Below are positions 1 through 7,647 of a stretch of DNA of 52,484 nt, one piece after another (the stretch's first letter is position 1; every line of letters begins with the position of its first letter). The notes beneath the pieces are model-generated. The model searched no databases and was not told the DNA's origin. It was given only the letters and a program-made list of their open reading frames with translations. The stretch is from Reyranella sp. (GTDB lineage: Bacteria; Pseudomonadota; Alphaproteobacteria; Reyranellales; Reyranellaceae), in contig JAQSDW010000066.1 in assembly GCA_029946105.1 (NCBI GenBank), positions 1 to 52,484 of the forward strand, in the 5' to 3' direction. Made by a program: the position numbers and the translations under genes.

Positions 1-1227
1 GTCCTGCCCGTGGTCACCCATGACAATGACATTAGCCTCACCTCCAGCCGACTCGACTACGCTCGCAACAAGCTCATCGGTCATCGCGTAGAATCGCCGT
101 ATCAGCGAGTCGGCCTCGTCGGCGCGCGCGGCGTCGTAAAGCGGATGACGCGGGTCGACCGCGCCGTGCAACAGGTGATGAGCCCAATCAACAATGTGGG
201 TGTGCACCATGAACAGGTTCCATGGTTCGCTCTCGAGTATCGAGCGCGACACTCGACAGAGCCAGTCTGTGTTGAGCCGGCAACGCTCCACGTGGGTCGC
301 CATGTCAATCGCGCCAGAGAATAGCGGCGTCGGATCGGTCTGCTCTTCGATCGGCCCGGCGGCAAGAAGGTGCCGCCGCCAACGGTCGTCCGCGTTCGTA
401 TGACCCTCAAGTTCGTGCACCGGCGTATTGAACAGCCGCAGCCGCAACGGCGCGCGGCCGACCGCCAGGGCCTTGAACCGCGCTGCACAGCGGCGCCGCT
501 CGCCACGCCGATCAACGGCTTCGACAAGGATAGGCTCGCTCCATTCGGAGGGTCCGAGCGTAGTATCGGCTGCCTGCCAATCCGGCACGTGCGCGATCGA
601 CACAACCGTATCGGCGTCACGCGCCGAGACGGCAAGCGCGAAGACGATTGGCGCGCGACCCCACACGTTTGGCAGAGTGAGCGTTCCGAACCACAGCGGC
701 ACGAGCCCGTTTGGCACAGCGCCGCGCCAACCAGCGCTTTGCTCAATTGTCCCGTCTTTGTTCTCCGGCCAACCATTGGTCCGCGCACCCGCAATCTCGT
801 GCAGACACGTCAAGCCACCCCATCCGGCTGCCCCGTCTATCCGCAGCGTCGCCGCGACAGAGGGATAGGACACTGGAAACTTGACAACGAAACTCGACAG
901 ACCGTTGAGGAAAGCGGTTTGCCAGATCGGCTCGGCATTGAGCTGGTCAGCGTATACGCCACTCAGGCGATCATCGAAACACCGGCCCGGCCGATGCAAC
1001 AGGAAGCCCTCAATGCCATTGGTGGCCGGATAGGTGCCAGTGCTCATGGCTGCCCAGGCAACCGGCGTCGTAGCGGGGATGGTAGAAACGAGGGGTATGG
1101 TCACGCCCCGCTCCATGAGCGCTTTCAGCGCCGGCATCGCGCCCTCGCGCAGATAACGCTCGATGAACGGCGGCGAGAACCCGTCAATGCCGACAAGAGC
1201 GACGCGACGCTGCGCCTGTTGGAACAT
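1..1227 (-). CDS. type I phosphodiesterase / nucleotide pyrophosphatase-like protein (C-terminus cut by window edge)
   Basis: This open frame of 409 codons runs off the left edge without a stop. It belongs by motif to the alkaline phosphatase superfamily, whose members hydrolyse phosphodiester or phosphomonoester bonds with two bound metals. Asp15 in VALVGIDGF is a predicted metal ligand, Thr54 in STIPATTPVAW is the likely nucleophile, STGTYPATNGI follows as in family members, and the last visible residues VIVMGDHGQD carry the Asp405-His406 metal pair. No signal peptide is visible. The ATG is preceded by GAGGGG about 8 bases upstream. It lies 34 bases after the NTF2-like gene on the same strand, so the two are probably co-transcribed. 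The substrate is unknown and the remaining C-terminus is outside the window. Confidence 0.8.
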   Translation of the reverse strand, partial: MFQQAQRRVALVGIDGFSPPFIERYLREGAMPALKALMERGVTIPLVSTIPATTPVAWAAMSTGTYPATNGIEGFLLHRPGRCFDDRLSGVYADQLNAEPIWQTAFLNGLSSFVVKFPVSYPSVAATLRIDGAAGWGGLTCLHEIAGARTNGWPENKDGTIEQSAGWRGAVPNGLVPLWFGTLTLPNVWGRAPIVFALAVSARDADTVVSIAHVPDWQAADTTLGPSEWSEPILVEAVDRRGERRRCAARFKALAVGRAPLRLRLFNTPVHELEGHTNADDRWRRHLLAAGPIEEQTDPTPLFSGAIDMATHVERCRLNTDWLCRVSRSILESEPWNLFMVHTHIVDWAHHLLHGAVDPRHPLYDAARADEADSLIRRFYAMTDELVASVVESAGGEANVIVMGDHGQD

Positions 1228-1261
1228 GGACGTGCCCCTCGTCTTCCCCAATCTACCTACG

Positions 1262-1729
1262 TCACTTCGGGGTGCCGACCGCGGCGGCCGCGGTAGCAAC
1301 ACGCTCCTCCAGGAGCGTCACCGAATCCGGCGAACGGCCCGACGCCGGAACGCCGACAGAGGCCAGCGGGGAGTTGTGCAGATGGGCGATCTGCAGTCCG
1401 CCCTGGCCTCTTACGACGACGACGGTGGCACGCATATTGGCGGTGGCACCACCGACCGAGACGCGGTTGTGGTAGGACGCGATCGCCGCGTCGCCGGCAA
1501 CTCGGATCTCAGGCGACAGGATTTGAGAGCGCCGCTTCTGGCCGAGGAACTGCTCTTCGAAGCCTCGGCGGAACTCCTCGAGCCCGTCGATTCGGGTCGG
1601 CGACGATACCGAGAAGAACGACGCATCGCGGGTGAAGAAGTCGAAGAACGACTTGTCACCGGTTTCGTAGGCACTCACCCACTTCTTAAGGAACGCTGTC
1701 ACTTCCTCCTGCTTTAATGGATCAGCCAT
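1262..1729 (-). CDS. NTF2-like / SnoaL-type (DUF4440-like) protein
   Basis: The 155-residue product has the pattern of a small cone-shaped NTF2 fold: helix AFLKKWVSAYETGD, then FFDFFTRDASFF, the GLEEFRRGFEEQF helix, and beta strands ending in GLQIAHLHNS (about residues 10-120). Such proteins are cytoplasmic and act as small-molecule enzymes, isomerases or binding subunits; the exact role cannot be read from sequence. The ATG at 1729 was chosen over an in-frame extension to 1837 because AGAGGAGAATTGAA precedes it and family similarity begins there. The C-terminal 35 residues are Ala- and Ser-rich and probably disordered. It sits between the BTAD regulator and the phosphodiesterase gene, all on the same strand. 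Confidence 0.75.
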   Translation of the reverse strand: MADPLKQEEVTAFLKKWVSAYETGDKSFFDFFTRDASFFSVSSPTRIDGLEEFRRGFEEQFLGQKRRSQILSPEIRVAGDAAIASYHNRVSVGGATANMRATVVVVRGQGGLQIAHLHNSPLASVGVPASGRSPDSVTLLEERVATAAAAVGTPK

Positions 1730-1960
1730 TTCAATTCTCCTCTCATGACCGGTCTCGGCATGAGGCCGGTTACCGCGAAACGGCCAGATAATCGCCACAA
1801 GACGATGGTGATCCGATCCGCAGCCGCCTCTTAGCAAGACAGGGTGTCAGCAGGATCACGCGAGCATCACGCCAAGGTCTTGCCACCGTTGGCGCGATCA
1901 CACTGACCAAGTATCGTATGACGCGATCCGGACACACGCCTTCACGCCGCGCGTTCGTCG

Positions 1961-1977
1961 ACTGCAACAGTTGTAGT
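1961..1977. promoter_or_regulatory. candidate operator dyad in the BTAD-NTF2 gap
   Basis: ACTGCAAC, one central base, then GTTGTAGT form a near-perfect inverted repeat (7 of 8 positions). It lies 232 bases upstream of the NTF2-like start within the 287-base gap 1730-2016, which shows no convincing gene. No T-run follows on the minus strand, so a terminator for the BTAD gene is less likely than a protein-binding site. The function is inferred only. Confidence 0.22.
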
Positions 1978-2016
1978 TTTGTTCGTTTGGAGTCAGCGCA
2001 CCCTTGTCACGAGGTG

Positions 2017-2925
2017 TCAGTGCCCCGGAGAACGCGGCGACTTGAGCTCGTCGAGAACAGCCTCGCAGGCGGTCACGAGCCGCCACAATCTGTTGCGAAG
2101 CTGCCCAATGCTATGGGACCGAGAAAGCGAATCCTTGGGCCTTGGTGTCAATCCCTGAAAATAGTTGCGGCGCACGCGAAGCAACGCCCTAACGACGTCC
2201 TCCGTCTCCGGACTCAATGCCACTCCGAGATCGTTGACGATGAGGTGCTCACAGGCTTTCGCGCTTGCGACCGCAAGCGATCGGCGCCCACTTGCCAAAT
2301 GAGCATTTATCAACAGGACATGCATGCGCTCGAAATACGGATCGACCTGAAGATAGCGGTCGGCATAGGCAATCACCTTGTCGAGAGCCTTTTCACGACC
2401 AAAGTAATCGACAAGTATGTGCAACATGTCCAGATAGCATTGCCGCGTATGATTTCGGGCCTCTGTTACCCATTCAGCGTCCATATCTGGCAAGATCTCG
2501 CCGCGGTAGAGATCGATAGCCTTTTCCATCAACGCAACATCGTATCGGGCGAGGTCTTTGAGATCGACGGGAATCGCCTTGAAAGTCTCCTCGAACGCCG
2601 CAAGATCGATCCAGGTGCAGCTATCTGGTTCGATTCCGATGTCGCCGTTGCGATCGACGTGCAGCACGCTGTGCCGGATCGCCTTACCTTTAGAGTCCCG
2701 AGCATGGTTGAGACGCCACAAAAGAGTACTTAGACGCTTCTGATGTTTCTTATCGTACTCGGCCGCCCACAAGACGTTCACGATCTCTTCGCGGCGAACG
2801 TTCCTGCCGTATCGCAACGCGAGAAAGGCAATCAACGCCCTGGAGCGCAGCGAAAGCCGACCACCATAGGATCGACCATTGTAGGTCAGGTGAAGGCTAC
2901 CGAAAGTGCGGATGGTCCAAGCCAC
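2017..2925 (-). CDS. SARP-like transcriptional regulator (winged helix plus BTAD domain)
   Basis: The 302-residue protein has an OmpR-type winged-helix domain at about residues 1-100 (IRTFGSLHLTYNGR, SLRSRALIAFLAL, REEIVNVLW, LSTLLWRLNHA) followed by a bacterial transcriptional activator domain at about 105-255 (LYRGEILPDMDAEWV, VDPYFERMHVLLINAHLASG). This is the architecture of AfsR/DnrI/RedD regulators, which activate secondary-metabolite or accessory clusters, mostly in actinomycetes. No ATPase or cyclase domain is attached. The start is GTG, with a strong AAGGGGG about 6 bases upstream. It lies 113 bases downstream of the small protein gene in the subtilase cluster and is the obvious candidate regulator of it. 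Its GC content is visibly lower than that of the metabolic genes to the right. Confidence 0.85.
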   Translation of the reverse strand: MAWTIRTFGSLHLTYNGRSYGGRLSLRSRALIAFLALRYGRNVRREEIVNVLWAAEYDKKHQKRLSTLLWRLNHARDSKGKAIRHSVLHVDRNGDIGIEPDSCTWIDLAAFEETFKAIPVDLKDLARYDVALMEKAIDLYRGEILPDMDAEWVTEARNHTRQCYLDMLHILVDYFGREKALDKVIAYADRYLQVDPYFERMHVLLINAHLASGRRSLAVASAKACEHLIVNDLGVALSPETEDVVRALLRVRRNYFQGLTPRPKDSLSRSHSIGQLRNRLWRLVTACEAVLDELKSPRSPGH

Positions 2926-3038
2926 GGTTCCCCCTTACTAGCGTGCCCCCGCTCCCTAATTTCGCCCGACTTGCTTTGGCGTTGAGATTTTCTAGCGCTA
3001 TCGGATTGCGATACCGCTACTTACGTGATGACGCGATC

Positions 3039-3371
3039 TCATTCGTCGTCGGTTCCGAGACTTGCCGCGCTTACGCGCATGTCTACGAGCAATTGCTTCA
3101 AGAATATGCCGGAGGCAGACACATGCATCGCCCCGAGCTTCGGCAAGAGGCGCACACTGACGGGAGTAACGCCGATTATCTCTGTTGCCTGATCGAGCAT
3201 GGCTTTCGCCGCCGTCTCTGCGTTGACTTGCGCGTTGTCGAACTGAAAGACAATGACAGCATTGGCCACTTCGTCATCCTTCAGTCCATCGAGGTGGCGC
3301 AACAGGCGCGGGTCTAATATGTCATACATCTGCATCTCTCTGGCGAGCAGGCGATCAAGCCCAGAGTCCAC
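3039..3371 (-). CDS. small protein resembling a standalone subtilase propeptide (I9-like), tentative
   Basis: I do not recognise a named family. The predicted fold of residues 35-105 is strand VANAVIVFQF, helix AETAAKAMLDQATEII, strand PVSVRLLP, strand AMHVSAS, helix IFLKQLLVDM, strand VSAASL. That beta-alpha-beta-beta-alpha-beta order is the one found in I9 propeptides that fold and inhibit subtilases. It starts 14 bases after the stop of the S8 peptidase gene, so the two are almost certainly co-transcribed. No signal peptide is present. The GTG at 3371 has a weak ribosome-binding site; ATG at 3335 or 3329 is also possible, the latter with AGAGAG six bases upstream. An inhibitor or folding helper role is an inference from fold and position. 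Confidence 0.6.
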   Translation of the reverse strand: MDSGLDRLLAREMQMYDILDPRLLRHLDGLKDDEVANAVIVFQFDNAQVNAETAAKAMLDQATEIIGVTPVSVRLLPKLGAMHVSASGIFLKQLLVDMRVSAASLGTDDE

Positions 3372-3385
3372 TCACGCTTGATCGC

Positions 3386-4648
3386 TTACGGAGAAAGTAC
3401 ACTAAGCGCTGTCACAGGGTTGACTATGCCATGCCCCTGACGGCTGGCTGGTTCGCCGTTGATCTTGCGGCACGAACGAATGATCCGTTGTTCGATTTCG
3501 GCGATGGTTGCATTCGGAAATGCTTGCATCAACAACGCCGCAATGCCGACGACACAGGGTGTCGCCTGCGACGTGCCGCTGCGCATTTCATAGCCGCCAA
3601 AGCGCCGCGTAGACAAAATACCGACTCCGGGTGCTACTAAATCCGGCTTGGAGTAGGGCGGAGGCTCGCCAAAATTTTGGCTGCAGGACGAGTCCGCAAC
3701 ATTGCTTTGGTCACTGATCGAACCCACTCCCAAGGCATTACGGTAGTTTGCTGGGGAATAACTTGACCCGGCGTATTCGTTGCCGATAGCAACGATTGGC
3801 AGGATGTTCGACAAGCGCAGACGGTCGATCACTGCTTGAAACACTGGATTGAACGGCTGAACCCCTGCTGATAGCGAAATCAGGCGGACGTTTTTCCCAA
3901 GCAACCATTCGAGGCCGCCAAGTAGTCGCATCAACGCACCCTCTCCAGTGATCTGGCAGCAAAAGAGTGAGGCATCTGGTGCAATCCCGACAGTGACGCC
4001 GTTCATTGGTTGCGCACACAATATGCCGGCAGTGTGAGTACCATGACCGTGACTATCCGATGCAGCCCCCCCCTCGCTCGAGCCTCCCGTTGAGTCGATG
4101 ACGGCGAATGCTTTGAGCGGACGTTTGAGGGCGGGATGATCGCCGGCCACCCCACTGTCGAGGTGGCCGATTGCTAAGCCTTTACCGGTAATCCCCTTGT
4201 TCCACAAATCTGGAATTCTGAGGAAATCGAGACTCCACGAACGTTGAGCGCCACCGTCTTCAAGCAATTCGACGTTGTACATCATTTTGGGCGCAACCGC
4301 CGGAACGACGTCAACGACGTCTGGATCGTTACGCATCTTCTCGAGGCCAGCGGGGTCGACCGCGCCAACAATTAAGCCCAATCGTGGAAAGCGTCGTGGG
4401 CCCAATATGTTGGGCTCCGTACCGAATGGAACAGCTAGATGGCCAAGAGGGACGTTTGCCGTCGGGTTTCTAAGCGTGACCGCAACCGAGTCTCCTCTGC
4501 CCGCCGCAGTCAGGAAGTAGGAGGATACCCGCGCAACTACTGAAGACGTCTCCGCAACCGACGATGCACCGTCATCCGAAAGTAACGAGACGTCGCTGCC
4601 TGAGAAGGGCAGTATCGCGATCACCGTCAAGCTTGCACCCAAGGTCAT
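3386..4648 (-). CDS. S8 family serine peptidase (subtilase)
   Basis: The 420-residue product has a complete subtilisin triad: Asp164 in GHLDSGV, His202 in SHGHGTHTAGI and Ser360 in SGTSQATP, with Asn290 in VAIGNE as oxyanion residue. Residues 1-125 precede the catalytic domain; residues 90-120 (LGLIVGAVDPAGLEKMRNDP) resemble the end of an inhibitory propeptide. The N-terminus MTLGASLTVIAILPF is hydrophobic but lacks a basic n-region, so export is doubtful and an intracellular protease is possible. The ATG has TGAGGAG about 9 bases upstream. It is the first gene of the leftward cluster with the small I9-like protein and the SARP-type regulator. The substrate is unknown; processing of a peptide or a regulatory cleavage is conceivable. 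Confidence 0.9.
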   Translation of the reverse strand: MTLGASLTVIAILPFSGSDVSLLSDDGASSVAETSSVVARVSSYFLTAAGRGDSVAVTLRNPTANVPLGHLAVPFGTEPNILGPRRFPRLGLIVGAVDPAGLEKMRNDPDVVDVVPAVAPKMMYNVELLEDGGAQRSWSLDFLRIPDLWNKGITGKGLAIGHLDSGVAGDHPALKRPLKAFAVIDSTGGSSEGGAASDSHGHGTHTAGILCAQPMNGVTVGIAPDASLFCCQITGEGALMRLLGGLEWLLGKNVRLISLSAGVQPFNPVFQAVIDRLRLSNILPIVAIGNEYAGSSYSPANYRNALGVGSISDQSNVADSSCSQNFGEPPPYSKPDLVAPGVGILSTRRFGGYEMRSGTSQATPCVVGIAALLMQAFPNATIAEIEQRIIRSCRKINGEPASRQGHGIVNPVTALSVLSP

Positions 4649-4678
4649 TCTCGTGTCTCCTCAGTAGCGAAGGGACCG

Positions 4679-4756
4679 TAACCATCAACCTTGGGCTGCA
4701 CCTTAACCATGTGTTATGCGCCATGGCAATGGCGAAATTTGAATACGATACTATCG
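4679..4756. promoter_or_regulatory. candidate regulatory region upstream of the subtilase gene
   Basis: The heptamer TAACCAT occurs at 4679-4685 and again at 4704-4710 in the same orientation, 25 bases apart. CGCCAT and ATGGCG form a 6-base inverted repeat at 4719-4734, and CGATA-C-TATCG is a perfect dyad at 4746-4756. SARP-family activators bind direct heptamer repeats, so the nearby regulator could act here, but the 25-base period is not the usual 11 or 22. No sure -10/-35 pair was identified. Confidence 0.25.
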
Positions 4757-4787
4757 CGACTGACCTGAGCTCCGAAAATTCTCCAGT

Positions 4788-5042
4788 GTGTGGTTCGCGG
4801 AGAAGTGCATCAGTGCAATCATGCGAGAGCTCTCGGCTGGCGCGGCAACGGCTGCGGCGTGGCAACGGAAGCACCGGATTTTCAGCGCGATGTTCTACAA
4901 GCGAAAGTCAAAGTACGACGGCCTTGAGGTGTCGGATGCTTTAGGGTTCGATCGAGACAACACAGGTCTAGTAACCTCAGCTGGAAAGGTTGTCTTCGCA
5001 CAAGGACTCAGGCTTTCGTCACTCACGGTGGCGGCGAGATAA
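4788..5042 (+). pseudogene. degenerate IS3-family transposase OrfA remnant
   Basis: The 84-codon frame keeps the order of an IS3/IS407-type OrfA helix-turn-helix protein. EKCISAIMRELSAGAATAA corresponds to the usual EEQI-x-LREQEAG-TAEV start, KHRIFSAMFYKRKSKYDG corresponds to the H-GIS-ATFYKWK-KYGG core, and LEVSDA to GLEVSEA. After that, similarity fades: GFDRDNTGL only loosely recalls the LEDEN-RL leucine-zipper region. The usual N-terminal methionine region and the whole of OrfB are missing, and no terminal inverted repeats were found. It is therefore an old insertion relic, not a working element. Confidence 0.65.
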
Positions 5043-5393
5043 AGCGTCTTGATTCATTTGTTGCGGTTTGTGCTGAGGTTGCCGTTTTACCCAGCCGAGT
5101 AGTTGGCGTGGAATGTATAATATATTATGTGCGGAGTGGGCGCCCCACGAGACCGTGGATAGCGGTGCCGCGCCACCCGACCCGATTGCGTTGCGGGCTC
5201 AATGTAAGCGCATCGTTGGCGTTATCGGCTCCTACTAAACTCAGCAGATTTTGAGCTTTCAACACCAAGTAAGGCTGGCGAACCCTAGAACTCAATTCTC
5301 CGGCAATCCCGTCAGTTGCGCTTCGGAGCTACTACCTTCTCGATCAACTCTATGACGAATTGTATGTGGCGATGCTTTCGGAGAGCCCCGCCC

Positions 5394-6587
5394 CTACTCC
5401 GCCGGCTTGGCCGCCGGTTGTGCGGCATGCACCTCGCGCTCGCTGGGCAGGAACGACAGCGCCAGGAACGAGCAGAAGGCGACGCCGGCCAGGGTCATCA
5501 GCAGCACCGGAAAGCCCGCGTCCTTCACCGCGGGCCCGAGCAGGGCCACCACGAACGAGCTGACGCCGAAGCCGATGGCGAGGCGCACGCCGGTGACGCG
5601 GCTGCGCAGGCGGTCGTCGATGTAGCGCACGATCATGGCGTCGGTGAAGGGAATGGCGCCGAACACCAGGAGCATGAAGCCGACGGCCGTCAGGAACAGC
5701 GCCCAGCCCTCGGCCTGCGAGGCGATCAGGAACAGCGGCACCTGCAGCAGCACGATCGGCAGGTAGATGTTCTTGAGCGGATAGCGGTCGATCATCTTGC
5801 CGACCACGAGCTGCGCCAGCGACGCCAGCGAGAAGATGACGAACAGCATGGTGGCCAGCATCACCGGATCCTGCGCGATGCTTTTGGCGCGGATGCTGAG
5901 CAGCTCGCCGTTTCCGTTGGTCGTGAAGTTGAAGATGATGCTGCCGGTGACGGCGGTGAAGGTCATGATCGCGAACACGCGCGCCATCACCGACGGCGGC
6001 AGGTCGAGCATCCTGGCCTTGCGCCGGGCCGGCGCCTCGTCCTCGCGCGGCACCAGCACCACGAAGGCGACGGCCGAGACCAGGCAGATCACGCCGGGAA
6101 TGACGAAGGCCATCTGCCAGCCGAAGCGCTGGGCGATGTAGACCGAGAGTCCGGCGGCGATGGCGATGCCCATGTTGCCGGCCAGGCCGTTGACGCCGAT
6201 CGTGAAGCCCGGGTTTTTGGCCTTCTGCACCAGCATCGGAATGCCGACCGGATGATAGATCGAGGCAAAGGCGCCCATCAGGGTGAGCGCCGCGCCGATC
6301 TGCCATTTGTTGCTGCAGAGCGCGATCACCAGCGCCGAGACTCCCATGCCGGCGAAGAAGATCACCATCATGATCCAGCGGCCCCACAGGTCGCCCAGGC
6401 GCCCGCTCACGATCGAGCCGGCGCCGAACATGAAGAGAGCGCCGTAGTTGAAGGGCGTGAGTTCCGTCCATTCCACGCCCCAGACACCGGCGATCACGCC
6501 CCAGCTGTAGGCGAACACCACGAGGATCCAGTGATCCATGGCGTGGCCGATGTTGAGCAGGATGGCGCCGGGGCTGCTGTGGTTCAT
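5394..6587 (-). CDS. major facilitator superfamily transporter
   Basis: The 397-residue product has about twelve hydrophobic segments in two halves, with a charged central loop around PREDEAPARRKARMLDLPP. The loop GSIVSGRLGDLWGRW between the second and third segments is the typical MFS signature. The ATG at 6587 was preferred to an in-frame upstream start at 6716 because GGAGGAAAAGACGAC precedes it and the upstream residues are not membrane-like. The gene diverges from an AraC-type regulator with 70 bases between the starts, an arrangement common for efflux pumps controlled by the neighbouring regulator (for example nimR/nimT). The cargo cannot be told from sequence. Confidence 0.88.
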   Translation of the reverse strand: MNHSSPGAILLNIGHAMDHWILVVFAYSWGVIAGVWGVEWTELTPFNYGALFMFGAGSIVSGRLGDLWGRWIMMVIFFAGMGVSALVIALCSNKWQIGAALTLMGAFASIYHPVGIPMLVQKAKNPGFTIGVNGLAGNMGIAIAAGLSVYIAQRFGWQMAFVIPGVICLVSAVAFVVLVPREDEAPARRKARMLDLPPSVMARVFAIMTFTAVTGSIIFNFTTNGNGELLSIRAKSIAQDPVMLATMLFVIFSLASLAQLVVGKMIDRYPLKNIYLPIVLLQVPLFLIASQAEGWALFLTAVGFMLLVFGAIPFTDAMIVRYIDDRLRSRVTGVRLAIGFGVSSFVVALLGPAVKDAGFPVLLMTLAGVAFCSFLALSFLPSEREVHAAQPAAKPAE

Positions 6588-6657
6588 GTCGTCTTTTCCT
6601 CCGTCTCTACAGACTAGGCGTGGTGTCTCTGGCTGTCTTGCGCTAGAGTGACAACTT

Positions 6658-7548
6658 ATGTCGAGAAAGAGACAGGCGCCTCCACCTGCCGAACAGTCCC
6701 CCACCGAACGGTCCACCGATCCGGCCGACTACCAACGCGTGCCGCGGGCAGTGGCGGCCATGTCCAAGGACTTTCCCGACGATTTCGAAATTGCCCCGCA
6801 CAGCCACGAACGGGCACAGCTCATCTATGCCACGGCCGGCACGATGCGGGTCGCCACCAGCGACGTCATGTGGATGGTGCCGCCGCAGCGGGCGGTGTGG
6901 ATGCCTTCGGGTGTCCGCCACGGCATCGTGATGTCGAGCGACGTCTCGATGCGCACCCTCTATCTGCGCGAGGACGCCACCCGGTTCATGCCCGATACCT
7001 GCAGCGTCCTGCCGGTGTCGCCGCTGCTGCGCGAACTGATCGTGCGGGCCACGGAATTGCCGATGCGCTACGACGAAAGCGGCCCCGCCGGCCATGTCGT
7101 GGCGCTGATCCTGGCCGAATTGCACGGGCTGCAATCCTTGCCGCTTCGGCTGCCGATGCCCAGCGATACGCGACTGCGCGGCCTGTGCGAGCAGCTGCTG
7201 GCAGCGCCCGGCGATCAACGCACGCTGGGCGCCTGGGCGCGCACCATCAACGCCAGTGCCCGCACGCTCGCGCGTCACTTTCAGAGCGAAACCGGCCTCA
7301 GTTTCGGCGCCTGGCGCCAGCAGGCACGCGTGCTCGAAGCCATGGGCCGCCTGGGCGGCGGCGCACCGGTCACCCAGGTGGCGTTCGACCTCGGCTACGA
7401 CAGTGTGAGCGCCTTCAGCGCCATGTTCCGCCGGGCCTCGGGCGCTTCGCCCAGCCATTACAGGCATAGACCGCAGGGCGAGCCAAAAGCCCTTCCGCCG
7501 ATGGGGGATTCGATGATTTCTCAACCTGTTAGCGCATTGAAGTCTTGA
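6658..7548 (+). CDS. AraC family transcriptional regulator with cupin sensor domain
   Basis: The 296-residue product has an N-terminal cupin-like ligand domain (about residues 35-150, including APHSHERAQLIYATAGTMRV and a WMPSGVRHGI segment) and a C-terminal AraC double helix-turn-helix at about 190-280 (TLGAWARTINASARTLARHF, then FDLGYDSVSAFSAMFRRASG, ASPSHYR). It is predicted to bind DNA in the shared 70-base gap 6588-6657 and to regulate the divergent MFS gene. The ATG has only a weak GAG-type ribosome-binding site. The closest general type is the YeaM/NimR group, inferred from domain order and the divergent transporter. Confidence 0.87.
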   Translation: MSRKRQAPPPAEQSPTERSTDPADYQRVPRAVAAMSKDFPDDFEIAPHSHERAQLIYATAGTMRVATSDVMWMVPPQRAVWMPSGVRHGIVMSSDVSMRTLYLREDATRFMPDTCSVLPVSPLLRELIVRATELPMRYDESGPAGHVVALILAELHGLQSLPLRLPMPSDTRLRGLCEQLLAAPGDQRTLGAWARTINASARTLARHFQSETGLSFGAWRQQARVLEAMGRLGGGAPVTQVAFDLGYDSVSAFSAMFRRASGASPSHYRHRPQGEPKALPPMGDSMISQPVSALKS

Positions 7549-7557
7549 CGTGGTGAT

Positions 7558-7589
7558 CGCAAATATCCCCAATGCGCGACCTATTTGCG
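7558..7589. promoter_or_regulatory. inverted repeat upstream of the kor operon
   Basis: CGCAAATA at 7558-7565 and TATTTGCG at 7582-7589 are perfect 8-base inverted arms separated by 16 bases. They lie between the AraC stop and the proposed start of the first kor gene. The arrangement suits a dimeric regulator. The RNA could also form a hairpin, but no T-run follows, so termination is less likely. Confidence 0.3.
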
Positions 7590-7647
7590 GTACTCTAAAC
7601 CGTCATTTACCCCACATCGGCTGCTCCGCCGCCGCCTGGAGTTTTCG

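Larger units (their letters stand above)
4649..5393. other. gene-poor, AT-richer interval at the right side of the accessory segment
   Basis: This 745-base stretch separates the subtilase gene from the MFS gene. It contains the candidate regulatory repeats near 4679-4756 and a decayed IS3 orfA at 4788-5042. From 5043 to 5393 I see no gene. There is an AT-rich patch at 5111-5130, and the short inverted repeat CCACG-agac-CGTGG just after it. GC content rises sharply to the right of 5394, which suggests this interval contains the junction between an acquired segment and the core chromosome. Confidence 0.55.

Noticed and set aside
370..1296. A 308-codon plus-strand frame at the left edge
   Set aside because: The opposite strand encodes a phosphodiesterase with intact motifs and a good ribosome-binding site; the plus frame shows no family features.
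1970..1983. Rho-independent terminator on the plus strand (stem followed by TTTTGTT)
   Set aside because: No plus-strand gene lies upstream, and the loop would be only three bases, so an operator reading was preferred.
1770..2086. Short minus-strand frames between the NTF2-like and BTAD genes
   Set aside because: They are short, overlap one another, have no ribosome-binding sites and no recognisable sequence.
5103..5121. TATAAT with an upstream TTGGCG as a promoter
   Set aside because: The spacer is only 7 bases, and no other -35 at 16-18 bases was found.
5316..6617. A 433-codon plus-strand frame rich in His, Arg and Glu
   Set aside because: It is antisense to the MFS transporter, whose membrane helices and signature are clear.
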